Origin: Haliclona indistincta
Lineage: Eukaryota > Porifera > Demospongiae > Haplosclerida > Chalinidae
Reading direction: 5' to 3'
DNA length: 64,000 bases
Assembly: GCA_964017065.1 (NCBI GenBank)
Contig: OZ024783.1
Coordinates: 9,437,367 to 9,501,366, forward strand
Shown here piece by piece: positions 1 through 9,875 of the stretch (positions within the stretch are counted from its first letter, which is position 1; each line of letters starts with the position of its first letter). A program made the position numbers and the translations under genes. Below the pieces are notes generated by a model. The model was given only the letters and a program-made list of their open reading frames with translations, ran no database searches and had not been told where the DNA came from.

Positions 1-340
1 AGTATCGCCACGCCGTATAGATCACGGAGAACACATATTTGTCTGGAGTCTTCGAAGAACGGTAAGCTAGCAAGCGCAGAATCACCATTCTGCCTTGCCA
101 GATAATTATAACCGCCGTAAACAAGTGTGGGCGGGGCTCGTATGCACTGTATTCATGCATGCGTAGGCGAGCTGATATCTACAGCATAAGAATTATTTAG
201 CTACAAGTTTAAAATTGTTAATAATAAAGAAAAGCCATCAACAACAGGAAAACCAAACCAATGGTGGAAACAAAGATGGCACCGTAATTGCATGATATTG
301 AACTGTACTTCACTGAAAAAGAAAAAAGGACACAAACAAG
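1..340. other. No gene seen
   Basis: No convincing coding frame, tRNA or repeat with a partner elsewhere in the window was recognised. It ends where the left arm of the foldback repeat starts. The missing upstream part of the gypsy 1 5' LTR is not here either. Confidence 0.5.
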
Positions 341-718
341 AAAATTAAAAAGATTTCTATCGAAATCAAAAGGATGTAGGGTTGTGAAATCTACCACTGG
401 TCAACAATGTAAACTAACAAGGAACAAGCATGGAATGGTAACACGATTGACTTGCTAACAGACCATAGATCCCTACATCAGTGGCTGTACATAAGCTGTC
501 ACAAGCTGAATGCACGTAAGGTGTCAGTCAACAGCAACAAGCTAAGCTGAACTAGCTATAGTCAACTACAGCAGCCACTGATGTAGGGATCTATGGTCTG
601 TTAGCAAGTCAATCGTGTTACCATTCCATGCTTGTTCCTTGTTAGTTTACATTGTTGACCAGTGGTAGATTTCACAACCCTACATCCTTTTGATTTCGAT
701 AGAAATCTTTTTAATTTT
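341..718. repeat. Foldback inverted repeat, 147-bp perfect arms
   Basis: Positions 341-487 are the exact reverse complement of 572-718 as far as I can read, and an 84-base centre (488-571) separates them. Every pair I checked satisfies i + j = 1059. It has the form of a foldback element, or of an inverted duplication made during repair. The right arm ends exactly where similarity to the gypsy 1 LTR begins, so the event that made it probably removed the rest of that LTR. No coding capacity was seen. Confidence 0.9.
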
Positions 719-767
719 TAATATTGATTTGGCTCCACAAAACTTGACTTGTCTTGAGACTTCCACA
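718..767 (+). repeat. Remnant of gypsy 1 5' LTR
   Basis: These 50 bases match 5199-5248, the end of the 3' LTR, with no difference seen, and end in TTCCACA just before the primer binding site. The expected upstream 135 bases are replaced by the foldback arm. Confidence 0.9.
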
Positions 768-785
768 TGGTGGCAGCGAGCTACT
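768..785 (+). promoter_or_regulatory. Primer binding site of gypsy 1
   Basis: The sequence TGGTGGCAGCGAG starts directly after the LTR end. Gypsy 2 has the same TGGTGGCAGCG after its own LTR, one T further in, which supports reading both as tRNA primer sites. The tRNA species was not identified. Confidence 0.75.
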
Positions 786-795
786 GAACAACGCC

Positions 796-966
796 ATGGC
801 CAGGAATATCGTACCTCCAGAGCAGTTCAACTTCCAAAAGCCAGAGCAATGGACACGCTGGAAGAAGAGGTTCGAGCAGTACCGTCAAGCTTCATTACTA
901 GCAGAGGACAGTGCGAAGCGACAAGTGAACACGCTACTATACTTTGTAGCACTCTGCGTGGGCATA
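796..966 (+). pseudogene. Gypsy 1 gag, N-terminal fragment cut by an insertion
   Basis: The frame opens with ATG at 796 (MARNIVPPEQFNF) and reads as a gypsy gag start with a WTRWKKRFEQYR segment. Gag similarity runs to about 942 (VNTLLY). The main frame resumes with SMGQDSEEIL at 1333, as expected for one continuous gag. Between them lie the Helitron-like insertion (967-1330) and about 26 extra bases that would still shift the frame after excision. Gag is therefore broken in this copy. The extra bases may be filler DNA. Confidence 0.7.
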
Positions 967-1330
967 TCAAAGGCGCCGCCCGTTCTATATTTTCCATAAT
1001 GTGAACGCCGTTCGCAATATGGAAAATATAGCACGGCCAGGGAAAATATAGCACGGCCAGGAGGGTTAAAGATAGGGTGGGCGGAGACTGACCTTGGCTC
1101 GACCTCGAGAATAAGTCGCCCTGGCACAAAGATTCAGTGACAGCGGCAAGCTGTCGTGCTACAAACCAGTAAAAGCACCGTCTGCTCGTGCAATACGGGA
1201 ATTATTGCGCTCGGGGTGTCGGTCTCGACGCTGATACAGCACTTGGCTTCGCCTCGTGCTGTATCACCGTCTCGACCACACCCCTCGCGCAATAATTCCC
1301 GTATTGCACTCGCAACGGTGCTTTAACTAG
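967..1330 (+). mobile_element. Helitron-like non-autonomous insertion A
   Basis: The insertion begins TCAAAGGCGCCG after an A and ends in CTAG before a T, which is the A|TC...CTRR|T pattern of Helitrons. The same 5' start and the same 3' hairpin with CTTTAACTAG occur at 41509-42340. A subterminal inverted repeat (CTATATTTTCCATA and its complement) lies near the 5' end. No Rep or helicase coding is present, so it would depend on a helper. The termini agree in two independent copies, which is the main support; the interiors differ. Confidence 0.62.
1169..1327. repeat. Long modular hairpin (A) at the 3' end of the Helitron-like element
   Basis: GTAAAAGCACCG near 1169 pairs with CGGTGCTTTAAC at 1316-1327. 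Inside are three more paired modules: one around TGCAATACGGGAATTATTGC, one around GGTGT, and CTGATACAGCAC. They are separated by unpaired spacers containing CTCG in the same orientation on both arms. The apex carries GGCTTCGCC. Confidence 0.85.
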
Positions 1331-1335
1331 TTAGT

Positions 1336-4300
1336 ATGGGCCAAGACTCAGAGGAGATTCTCCAAGCACAAGGCATCACAGAAGATGAGCTCGCTGACTA
1401 TGACAGTGTGGTCACGAAGTTCAACGACTACTTCCAGGTCAGAGCCAACCCTATCTACGAGAGAGCGAGGCTAAGCCGACGAGTCCAGGAACCAGATGAA
1501 ACAGCTGAACAATACATCCTGGCTCTGTACGCTCTAGCTGAGAACTGTGGATTTGCTACCCCAGAACAGAAACAAGACGCTATTCGAGACAGACTAGTCG
1601 TCGGGATGAGGGACGCAAGACTCTCACAACGCTTACAGCTGGACGCCACATTGACACTCGACAAAGCGAAGAAAGCCCTCAGTCAAGCCGAAGCAGTCAG
1701 GGAGCAACACCAGACCTTGCAAGGAGCTGGAGGACAGGCGGGAGACAGCCGAAGCAACCCCATCCAACTCGACTATGTTCGACCACGTGGAGCAACGCCC
1801 CCTCGTCAGAAGCCACGGCGCGCTGGTCGTCCGAAACGGAAACAGGACTCTTCCAAGAAGAAACAGTGCACTCGGTGCGGTCGTGGATCTCATAGCCGTG
1901 CAGACTGTCCAGCTCGTGACGCTGTTTGTCACAAGTGTAATAAGAAGGGACACTATAGTGCACAATGTTATTCAAAATCTGTAATTCCCTATCATAATGC
2001 AGGAGCTATTGAAGATGAAGAGTCTCTAGACGTAGACGTTGGTGACAACTTCCTAGACGCGGTTACTCCAGATGAGCAGCCGAGAGCCTGGACTACAAAG
2101 GTGCTGATTGGGACTAGCGAGGTCACATTCAAGCTGGACACTGGTGCCGGAGTTACAGCGGTATCAGAGAGAGTGTACCAGAGCCTACACCCGACTACTC
2201 CGCTACTCAAGCCGACAAAAGTTCTGTATGGACCGGATCGCAAGCAACTGCAAGTCCTCGGACAGTTCACACACACTATCTCTCACGACAAGACGTCTGA
2301 ACAACAGATATTCGTAGTGAAAGGTCTCCGGACGAATCTATTGGGTCTACCTGCAATAACAGCTCTGAAATTAGCAGCTCGACTCGACTCAGTGGACGAC
2401 TATCGTGCTAAAGTACTAGCCGCTTATCCTGATGTATTCACTGGTTCGGGGAATCTTGGAGAACCCTACAAAATTGAACTGAAACCAGATGCCAGACCAC
2501 ATGCTATCTACACACCGAGAAGGGTGCCCTATCCCATTCGCGATAAAGTTAAGAGGGAACTGGAGCGGATGGAGGCCATTGGGGTAATAACAAAAGTGGA
2601 GAAACCAAGTCCCTGGTGTGCGGGCATGGTGGCTGTCCCAAAGAAATCAGGAGATGTACGCATTTGCGTAGACTTGAAGCCTCTGAACGAGAGTGTCTTG
2701 AGGGAGATCCATCCATTACCCAAGGTCGACGATGTCTTAGCTCAACTGTCAGGAGCTACTGTGTTCTCCAAATTGGACGCCAACAGCGGGTTTTGGCAAA
2801 TCCCACTGGATCCATCATCGCGCGACCTCCGAGTCACAACCTTCCTTACCCCATTTGGACGATACCATTTCAACAAGATGCCGTTCGGGATATCAAATGC
2901 CCCTGAACACTTCCAGAAGAGAATGGGGAAGATGCTAGCTGGTTTGGAGGGTGTTGTATGTTTAATAGATGATGTTCTAGTCTTTGCACAGGATGTCAAA
3001 GAACATGATGCCAGACTAGACGCAGTTCTACATCGTATCAAGTCATCAGGAGCTACTCTCAATGCTGAGAAGTGCCAGTTCCGACAGACCAAGATAAAGT
3101 TCCTAGGACATGTCCTGGATGAGCGAGGAATATCAGCAGACCCTGACAAGACCGCCGCCATAAGAGCACTACATCCTCCCAAGACTGTCTCGGAACTCAG
3201 ACGTTTCATGGGAATGGTGAACCAGTTAGGAAAATTCCTACCCAACCTAGCTGACACTACACAACCACTGAGAACTTTACTGAGTTCAAGGAACAGCTGG
3301 ACCTGGGGACCTGATCAACAGAAAGCGTTTGATCATGTGAAAGCTGAATTGTCTAACCCAACTGTTCTTGCACTCTATTCTCCAGATGCTGAAACTAAGA
3401 TCTCAGCAGACAGTTCGTCCTACGGGCTGGGAGCAGTTCTTCTACAGAAGAACAAAGACGTATGGAGACCAGTGGCATATGCTTCGAGGTCGTTATCTGA
3501 GACAGAAACAAGATACGCCCAAATAGAGAAGGAGGCTCTAGCCGGAACATGGGCTTGCGAGAAATTCTCGGACTATATCCTGGGGAAAAGAATCTGTCTG
3601 GAAACCGACCACAAACCACTTGTCTCCCTCCTAGGATCCAAACATTTGGACAGCCTACCTCCACGCATTCTCAGATTCAGACTGCGACTATCTCGTTTTC
3701 TGTACGACATCCAACACATTCCTGGGAAACTGCTGTATACCGCCGACACATTGTCCAGAGATCCTGATACCTCAGAATCTTCAGAAGCCGAGAGTTCTTC
3801 GAAAGATGTGGATCGATTTGCAGAAGCGATTGTGTCAGCTATCCCTGCCTCAGATGAGCGGGCATCTCACTATCAAACAGCTCAAGAGCAAGATTCTATC
3901 TGTGCTAAAGTGTTATTGTACTGCAGAGAAGGCTGGCCAGAAAAAGAGAAAGTGACTCCAGAATTACAACCATACTGGGGCGCTAAGCACAAGATCACTG
4001 TCGTGAACAACATACTATTACATGGTTCAAGAATAGTTGTTCCTCTCTCCCTCCAGGAGCAGACACTAAAGAAAATCCACGAGGGTCACCTTGGTGTACA
4101 AAAGTGTCTACTGAGAGCGAGAGTGTCTGTCTGGTGGCCGGGAATCACGACTAGAATCAAGAACTTGATATACCAATGTCGTAAATGCGTGGAGCACTCC
4201 ACCCAGCCTCGGGAACCATTGATACCCTCTCAACTCCCTACTTATCCCTGGCAGAAGGTTGGAGCAGACCTGTTCGAGCTGAAAGGAGCCAACTACCTAT

Positions 4301-5109
4301 TGGTAGTAGATTATTATTCCAGATATCCAGAGCTGGTGAAATTAACATCAACCACTTCTCCAAGTATTGTCAAAGCTCTGAAGGGAATATTCGCTCGACA
4401 CGGGATACCAGAGGTCCTCAGATCGGACAATGGTCCACAGTTTGACTCTGAAGCTATGACAGCTTTTGCCTCTGAGTATGAGTTCTCACATGCCACAAGC
4501 AGTCCAAGATATCCACAAAGCAACGGGCTGGTCGAGAGATCGATCAAGACAATCAAACAGCTTCTCAAGAAATCAGATGATCCTTTTCTCGCACTCCTTG
4601 TCTACAGAACCAGTCCTCTCCAATGGTGTGGATATAGCCCTTCTGAATTACTAATGGGACGCAGACTGCGCACTACTCTCCCACAAGTGCAAGAGCTACT
4701 CATCCCGAAATGGTCTTACCTATCAGAATTCAGACTCAAAGACAAGCAGCACAAAGATCTCCAGAAAGAGAACTATGACAAATGTCACAGAGTTTCACCT
4801 CTACCAGAACTACCAGATGGTACACCAGTTCTCGCACAGACTGGAGACACTAGAACCCCAGCTACTGTTATTAAACCGACGGATGCACCAAGATCATATC
4901 TGGTACAGACTGATGCTGGCAGTACTCTCCGTCGCAACAGACATCAGCTAGTGACCCTACCAACGACTCCATCTCTTGTTGACCCTCCTGAACCTAAGAA
5001 GAAGTTCGTCAGAACAAGCCCCATAATGACAAGGTCTCGTACTCAAGCAAAAGGAAGGGGAGATGTGGAGACACCTTGTCTGGACAGAACTACACCGGTT
5101 TTATCATGA
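1336..5109 (+). CDS. Gypsy 1 gag-pol polyprotein (gag C-term, PR, RT, RNase H, IN)
   Basis: One 1257-codon frame is open across gag and pol. Two CCHC zinc knuckles (CTRCGRGSHSRADC and CHKCNKKGHYSAQC) lie near residues 178-211. The protease motif LDTGAG follows near 268, a reverse transcriptase with catalytic LIDD near 540, RNase H with ADSSSYGLGAVL near 695, and an integrase with an HHCC-type zinc domain (HEGH to CRKC), VGADLFEL, SDNGPQF and SPRYPQSNGLVER. It replicates the element through an RNA intermediate. The annotated ATG is internal: the true gag start is at 796, upstream of the insertion. The end of the frame overlaps the 3' LTR by 46 bases. All catalytic residues that I can place are present. 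Confidence 0.93.
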   Translation: MGQDSEEILQAQGITEDELADYDSVVTKFNDYFQVRANPIYERARLSRRVQEPDETAEQYILALYALAENCGFATPEQKQDAIRDRLVVGMRDARLSQRLQLDATLTLDKAKKALSQAEAVREQHQTLQGAGGQAGDSRSNPIQLDYVRPRGATPPRQKPRRAGRPKRKQDSSKKKQCTRCGRGSHSRADCPARDAVCHKCNKKGHYSAQCYSKSVIPYHNAGAIEDEESLDVDVGDNFLDAVTPDEQPRAWTTKVLIGTSEVTFKLDTGAGVTAVSERVYQSLHPTTPLLKPTKVLYGPDRKQLQVLGQFTHTISHDKTSEQQIFVVKGLRTNLLGLPAITALKLAARLDSVDDYRAKVLAAYPDVFTGSGNLGEPYKIELKPDARPHAIYTPRRVPYPIRDKVKRELERMEAIGVITKVEKPSPWCAGMVAVPKKSGDVRICVDLKPLNESVLREIHPLPKVDDVLAQLSGATVFSKLDANSGFWQIPLDPSSRDLRVTTFLTPFGRYHFNKMPFGISNAPEHFQKRMGKMLAGLEGVVCLIDDVLVFAQDVKEHDARLDAVLHRIKSSGATLNAEKCQFRQTKIKFLGHVLDERGISADPDKTAAIRALHPPKTVSELRRFMGMVNQLGKFLPNLADTTQPLRTLLSSRNSWTWGPDQQKAFDHVKAELSNPTVLALYSPDAETKISADSSSYGLGAVLLQKNKDVWRPVAYASRSLSETETRYAQIEKEALAGTWACEKFSDYILGKRICLETDHKPLVSLLGSKHLDSLPPRILRFRLRLSRFLYDIQHIPGKLLYTADTLSRDPDTSESSEAESSSKDVDRFAEAIVSAIPASDERASHYQTAQEQDSICAKVLLYCREGWPEKEKVTPELQPYWGAKHKITVVNNILLHGSRIVVPLSLQEQTLKKIHEGHLGVQKCLLRARVSVWWPGITTRIKNLIYQCRKCVEHSTQPREPLIPSQLPTYPWQKVGADLFELKGANYLLVVDYYSRYPELVKLTSTTSPSIVKALKGIFARHGIPEVLRSDNGPQFDSEAMTAFASEYEFSHATSSPRYPQSNGLVERSIKTIKQLLKKSDDPFLALLVYRTSPLQWCGYSPSELLMGRRLRTTLPQVQELLIPKWSYLSEFRLKDKQHKDLQKENYDKCHRVSPLPELPDGTPVLAQTGDTRTPATVIKPTDAPRSYLVQTDAGSTLRRNRHQLVTLPTTPSLVDPPEPKKKFVRTSPIMTRSRTQAKGRGDVETPCLDRTTPVLS

Positions 5110-5248
5110 CCTACACGCATTGTGCTGGCACAATAGCAACCTTTTTATCATTGTACTGTACATGTCTATAAATAGCTGCTGTGCACTGATCTGAATTATT
5201 AATATTGATTTGGCTCCACAAAACTTGACTTGTCTTGAGACTTCCACA
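5064..5248 (+). repeat. Gypsy 1 3' LTR
   Basis: It starts TGTGGAGACACC after the purine-rich tract AAAAGGAAGGGGAGA and ends GACTTCCACA, giving TGTGGA/TCCACA terminal complements. Length is 185 bases. A TATAAATA-like stretch near 5167 could be the promoter. Confidence 0.85.
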
Positions 5249-5721
5249 GAGAAGACTCGCAACGCAGGGAATATCTCCACCTTGTCGTGTGATCTGTCTT
5301 AAGGACCGCTTGTGTAATAAGACCACCTCTATATTAAGAGTACAATTTCGATCATTTTATACATGATTTTATATAGGCACTCTCTATTAAGAACACAATT
5401 TTGGTCTCAAGGGTGGTCCTATTAAGCAGGTTTCACTGCAACTTGCTATAAGCACTATATCATACTACAATACAGTCACAACCAACAATTGTTTCTCACC
5501 TAATACAGCCTGACCACACCTTCTTCCACAGCCCACTACAGTGTTGGTTAGCGTGACTCTGTTGCCTAGCGACAGGATTACAAGCCAGTGCTTGCAGACA
5601 TACAAACAACCATTGGAAGCACTCTGCCCTGGAATAAATAAACAAACAATAAAAAACATGCAACATACAAAATATATGAAATGCAAAATATATAATTTAT
5701 AGATAAACTACACTTACCGCA

Positions 5722-5770
5722 GGTTGCAGGATATACATGAGGCGGCTGCCTCGTGTATATCCGGGTAACC
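5722..5770. repeat. Compact hairpin (D)
   Basis: GGTT/AACC, GGATATACA/TGTATATCC and GAGGC/GCCTC are nested pairs with apex GGCT. The CCTCG on the right arm recalls the spacers of the larger hairpins A, B and C. Confidence 0.75.
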
Positions 5771-6133
5771 CAAGGTAGGTGGAGTTTAGCTGACTTGTAC
5801 TACAATGCGTGAGTGTCTGTCTACGCATGTGCATTCTATGCCTCGTGCGCAGCAAGATGGCTAGCTACCTAGCTAGGGTCTCTCTGTGCTGAGCTGTATC
5901 GAATCTACAGGTTATTCCTGACTAGAGGCGATCATTTGTTGAGGAACAACGAGGCTTTGCACATTTCTTGGATTTATTTTTAACCTCACAACGATAGTTA
6001 GAAGCGTCTTCTTACTTTCCGAAATTCCGAGGCGATATGTATGGGATTTAGATGATTCGATGGTGGTTCCTTTGATGACACCCACGCATTGTAGAACAAA
6101 TAATAAATAAATATATTATACAAATAATAATTA

Positions 6134-6250
6134 CAGTAGACCTTCGTTAATCTCAACACTTTAGCATCTCGTTAGAAAGACAATTCTATTATTAACAAAT
6201 TTAGTCGGCTGGTGAAGGTTCTACTGCGAGTTCTAAGCGAGGGTCTACTG
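6134..6250. mobile_element. Short MITE with TTA target duplication
   Basis: CAGTAGACC starts at 6134 and GGTCTACTG ends at 6250, with further partial complementarity inward (CTTCG/CGAGG). TTA stands on both sides. A three-base TTA duplication suggests a PIF/Harbinger-type mover, but the element has no coding sequence. Confidence 0.6.
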
Positions 6251-6611
6251 TTAATACAATAAATCGGGAAATTTCAGTGCAACAAATTTTCGTGAGATAA
6301 ATTTTTATGTTAATGCTTTATTAACGATGTTTTTATGTTATGTTATTTGTATTATTGATGTTTGTAAAAGTAATTATTTTTGTGGGTCGACCTGCCCCAC
6401 GAAAATTTTTTAACATCGCAACGTCTATGCAAGCACACACAGCTTCTACACACAACTGTATTACTATTGCTGCTGAGGCCGATATAATAGTTTTTCATCT
6501 ACCGCCTGCCCATGTTTCTGTTTACTGCGTGTATTATTCATTGTTCTAATTAAGCGAATTCAATATTTCACAAGCACGTGGCGCTATAATAAGCAGAGTC
6601 TATTTATAATA

Positions 6612-7420
6612 ATGCTGATTAATGTTTCCGTACACGACTACTGTTGTTACACTACGCTCCACCAGTCGACTATTTTGAGTAGTGATGAAGCTCTTAATCT
6701 GTCTGGAAGAGCGAGTTCAAAAGCCAGTTCTTTCCCAAGTATTTTTAGACAATATCCTGCTATTCTATACAGGTTGTTTCACCCAGAGTTGATGAAGCCG
6801 AACATACTATATAACTATGAGGTCCATGTAGGTCAGCAGTTATTTACTGTTGGTGACAACCAATTGAATAAGGGTGGGGTGATTCAGTCATTTGAAAAAT
6901 TTCTGAAGTGCTATATCCATTAAAAATCCATTCTCTGAATTGTTCAGGACTACAACCACTGAAGGACATTGTCCCTCCAGGCGTACTAGACTTCAGAAGG
7001 AAAAGTGTACTGTTCTCCGCAAGAGTACAACATGTAAAAAATGTGGAACTAATGCTAATGTGTGACAAGTGTGAGATGTGGCGCCTTCTATATTCGAAAA
7101 GTAAGCTAAACCAACAAGAACTAGAGCAATCATTGGATGGAATGTCCTTTCGTGTGGAGCACAGCTCCAATATTATGAAATGGTACCTCTGTATTTGAAA
7201 GAAGTGGTGTTTGTAAGGAAGATGTCATTTGAAGAACCCATAGAAAACTGTACTATAGTACCCAAATTGATGATATTTGGTTGTATTGTTCAGGAAAAGT
7301 TCTGCCATGGACTGACTACAAGTTTTATCCTCAGTGCAGCGATAGTAAAGATAGGCCTCAAATGATTGAGTGTGAACAAAAAGAATTCAAAGGACTGACC
7401 ACTCTTTTTCTCTTTATACT
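6612..7420 (+). pseudogene. Broken cysteine-rich protein gene, uncharacterised family
   Basis: Pieces in different frames read as one degraded protein. At 6908-7198 there is LMLMCDKCEMWRLLYSKSKL followed by a Leu/Glu-rich helix. After a frame change near 7150 comes a segment ending around 7370 with LYC and FYPQCSDSKDRP. I associate the order CxxCxxWRLL...YC..G...FPQC with an uncharacterised, probably zinc-binding family frequent in cnidarians and sponges, often inside transposon-like genes. At least two frame changes and no single start make it a pseudogene. The N-terminal piece at 6612-6923 may or may not belong to it. No function is assigned. Confidence 0.4.
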
Positions 7421-8879
7421 CTGTGTTTTGTGTACTCTCAACTATTTTTGTAATAAAACCTCATATTCGTTCAAAATTAATCATATTCATGATAAGAAAT
7501 GATGGTAATGGACCTCCTCTTGCATGAATATTTAAAAGAGTGCTGGCCGGGAGTAGTCTCGCGGGGCCCGACAGATCCTGCTTTCAGAAGACCGTCTGGT
7601 CACAACCACAGTACCTAGGAGAATCTCCAGCCTCTCTGGAATGCAATAATTAGGAACTGGCTCATCGAGATGATGAGAGGCCGTGAGTGCGGGAAGGTAT
7701 AGACTCACAAGAGACAATTGACGAACAAGGTCGATGCAGTAAGGTGGCTAGAGACATGATGCAGCATCTTCATATGTTGTTACGATATGATCAGACAAGG
7801 TTGTCATAAAATTGCCTTTCAACAACAACCATTACTGTGCTTGGATTCCCTCAATGCTGGCCAGCGAACAAACTCAACATTGATAAATACATGAACTAAA
7901 CCATACTAGGTATCAAAACATCATGAGTGGGTTCAACTCCTCAAACCAGCAGACGAGTATCCATTAAACTATGAAGAACCCTTCAACAACCTGGAACTTA
8001 AAGTGTTCGCAAGCCTGCATACATAAAGATTGACACAACAGTTCACTACCTTCTCACAAGTTACACTTAGTCACAAAAACACGAGCACATCAGTTGTGAA
8101 TGAAGTCATCAAGAATTTCAATTACTACATCAGATTCAAGAAAAATTATATCACTGAGCGAGCAAAATTCAATCTTCGAAAAAGCAACCCAACGAATAAG
8201 GAGTACAAAGGTGTACATCGAAAGAACAAAGATCCATCATTCAATGTGCAGTGAGTGAAACTGCTACTAAAATGAATTCTTCAAATCCACAAGTCATCAT
8301 TGTTAATATGAAACAAATACAACTCAAGGCTTTCTATGAATATTAGCGTTCTCTATTGAGGAAGCTCTTAAACACAGCGTGATATCAATCACAGTAAGGT
8401 GGCTAAGATCATCTAGTAGAGACATGATGCAACATCTTTATCTGATCATATGTGTTGGGAGATATAATCGGACAAGGTTGTCATGAAAATACCAAAAAAC
8501 GCAAACTATTAAAAAGTTGTTTGAAATGATCAATCCATTCTAGACATGCTAGACAAAAATAATCAGTGGACTTAAAGTTCGAGTGAATCAAGACATCACA
8601 TGTAGTACAATGGAGAAGAAAAGCACTGTGTCTCTGTAAAAGTCTGTTCAGCCACCTACATCTTAGTGTATTTCTTAATTTTTTTCCTTCGTCATACCAA
8701 CAAAAACTTAGAACTCATTGTTACTTACTAGACTTATTGTTATCTATGATTGTATTAAACCATACTTTTACCGTGTTTCTCTTTTTACAGAGTACTAGGC
8801 AGACCTGGCTGCTGGTCGGTATTTCACTAACAAAGTTGGGCAAAGTTGTCAAAATCGATTTAAAGCATCATAATGATGC

Positions 8880-9215
8880 TGAGCAATGCAGCACAAAATT
8901 TGCTAAAAATGTATTTTGAGGAAGAACTATTTGTTATCGATGTGTTGACCATATCAAGTACCAGCACAGCACCTCCTCACTGAAGATCTGTAGCTCTCCT
9001 CAGTTGCTGTGTAACAATATAATCAGATCAGCCATTACACCGAGATGGAGCAATGGAGCAGCCAAAGCACCAGCTAGGCTGCACCTGACAAGTGAAAACG
9101 AAACAGAACTCTGATGTTAAAATCAAATTTAGCACAAAGTAATAATTCCAGTTTTATAAAGTGGTAATTTTTATTTATAATGAGCAATAGCAGCATTGAC
9201 GTACATGTTCTTTAA
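8880..9215. repeat. Segmental duplicate, left copy (partner 10560-10870)
   Basis: Both copies carry TCACTGAAGATCTGTAGCTC, then CACCGAGATGGAGCAATGG and AGTAATAATTCCAGTTTTAT in the same order, with scattered substitutions and a small deletion in the right copy. Confidence 0.8.
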
Positions 9216-9584
9216 AAAAGGAAAAAGAACATGTAAAAGAACTACTCCGATTCAACTCAAGCTACCAGACACGTACTCACGATCTTGTTTGCAGAACAAG
9301 AGATAATCAAACTGTCCTCAACATGGGTACTATCTGTCCCGCTGCCTTCTCACAAAGAGTTAATGAACATCCAAATTAGTCACATAATCACTCAAAATAA
9401 AGATGAAAATGTATTTTCGATGTCCTGTATTCCAGCCACTACTGGATTACTCTATCCTGCATTACTATATTATTAGTATTATTATAGCAATGGAAGGTAA
9501 TTGAGCCAAATTTTATCCTAAATCATCTCCGTTAACAATGCTCTTAATAAACACAGCGTGATATCAATCACAGTAAGGTGGCTA

Positions 9585-9692
9585 GAGACATGATGATGCC
9601 GGGAGACATGATGATGCCGGGAGACATGATGATGCCGGGAGACATGATGATGCCGGGAGACATGATGATGCCGAGAGACATGATGATGCCGG
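9585..9692. repeat. 18-bp tandem repeat, six copies
   Basis: The unit GAGACATGATGATGCCGG is repeated six times with one substitution, followed by a decayed copy. It stays open in several frames only because 18 is a multiple of three (DMMMPG on plus, HHHVSR on minus); I do not call it a gene. Confidence 0.92.
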
Positions 9693-9875
9693 GAGACTTG
9701 ATCGGACAAGGTTGTCATAAAATTGACTTTCAACAAAAACAAAAAGTCATATCATATCTAAAAATCATACCTTTTCTTCGTAAAAAGAAAAGGTAGAACA
9801 AAGAAAGAACAAAGATTCATCATTCAATACGCAGTGAGTGAAACAGCTACTAAAATGAATTCTTCAAATCCATGA

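Larger units (their letters stand above)
718..5248 (+). mobile_element. Ty3/gypsy LTR retrotransposon 1 (5' LTR truncated)
   Basis: The element has a truncated 5' LTR (718-767), a primer binding site, a gag split by an insertion, a long gag-pol frame, a purine-rich tract and a complete 3' LTR (5064-5248). The domain order, with integrase after RNase H, is that of Ty3/gypsy. The left LTR keeps only its last 50 bases, so the copy cannot be dated by comparing LTRs and could not be transcribed from its own full promoter. No target duplication can be found because the true left end is gone. Confidence 0.92.
5249..6600. other. Gene-poor stretch with MITE-like sequences
   Basis: No reliable gene was found. 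Around 5400-5445 the sequence ends in AGCAGGTTTCACTGCA, which resembles the terminal repeat of pogo/Tigger-type DNA transposons; a partner near 5290-5330 is weak. A compact hairpin at 5722-5770 and a MITE at 6134-6250 are listed separately. Confidence 0.4.
7500..9870. repeat. Degraded dispersed-repeat region without an intact gene
   Basis: The stretch is built from repeated blocks. A segment with TCAATCACAGTAAGGTGG, GACATGATG and GGACAAGGTTGTCAT occurs near 7735-7825, 8380-8490 and 9550-9725. The block 8880-9215 recurs at 10560-10870. The sequence at 8280-8360 is a partial copy of 9845-9960. A segment at 8790-8880 (ending AGTTGGGCAAAGTTGTC) recurs at 21540-21650. I see no open gene. Confidence 0.6.

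Noticed and set aside
1769..2317. Several 60-110 codon ORFs overlapping gypsy 1 gag-pol
   Set aside because: Alternative-frame shadows of a strong coding frame.
9518..9796. Small proteins of DMMMPG or HHHVSR repeats
   Set aside because: They are translations of an 18-bp tandem repeat whose length is a multiple of three; no start context or homologue.
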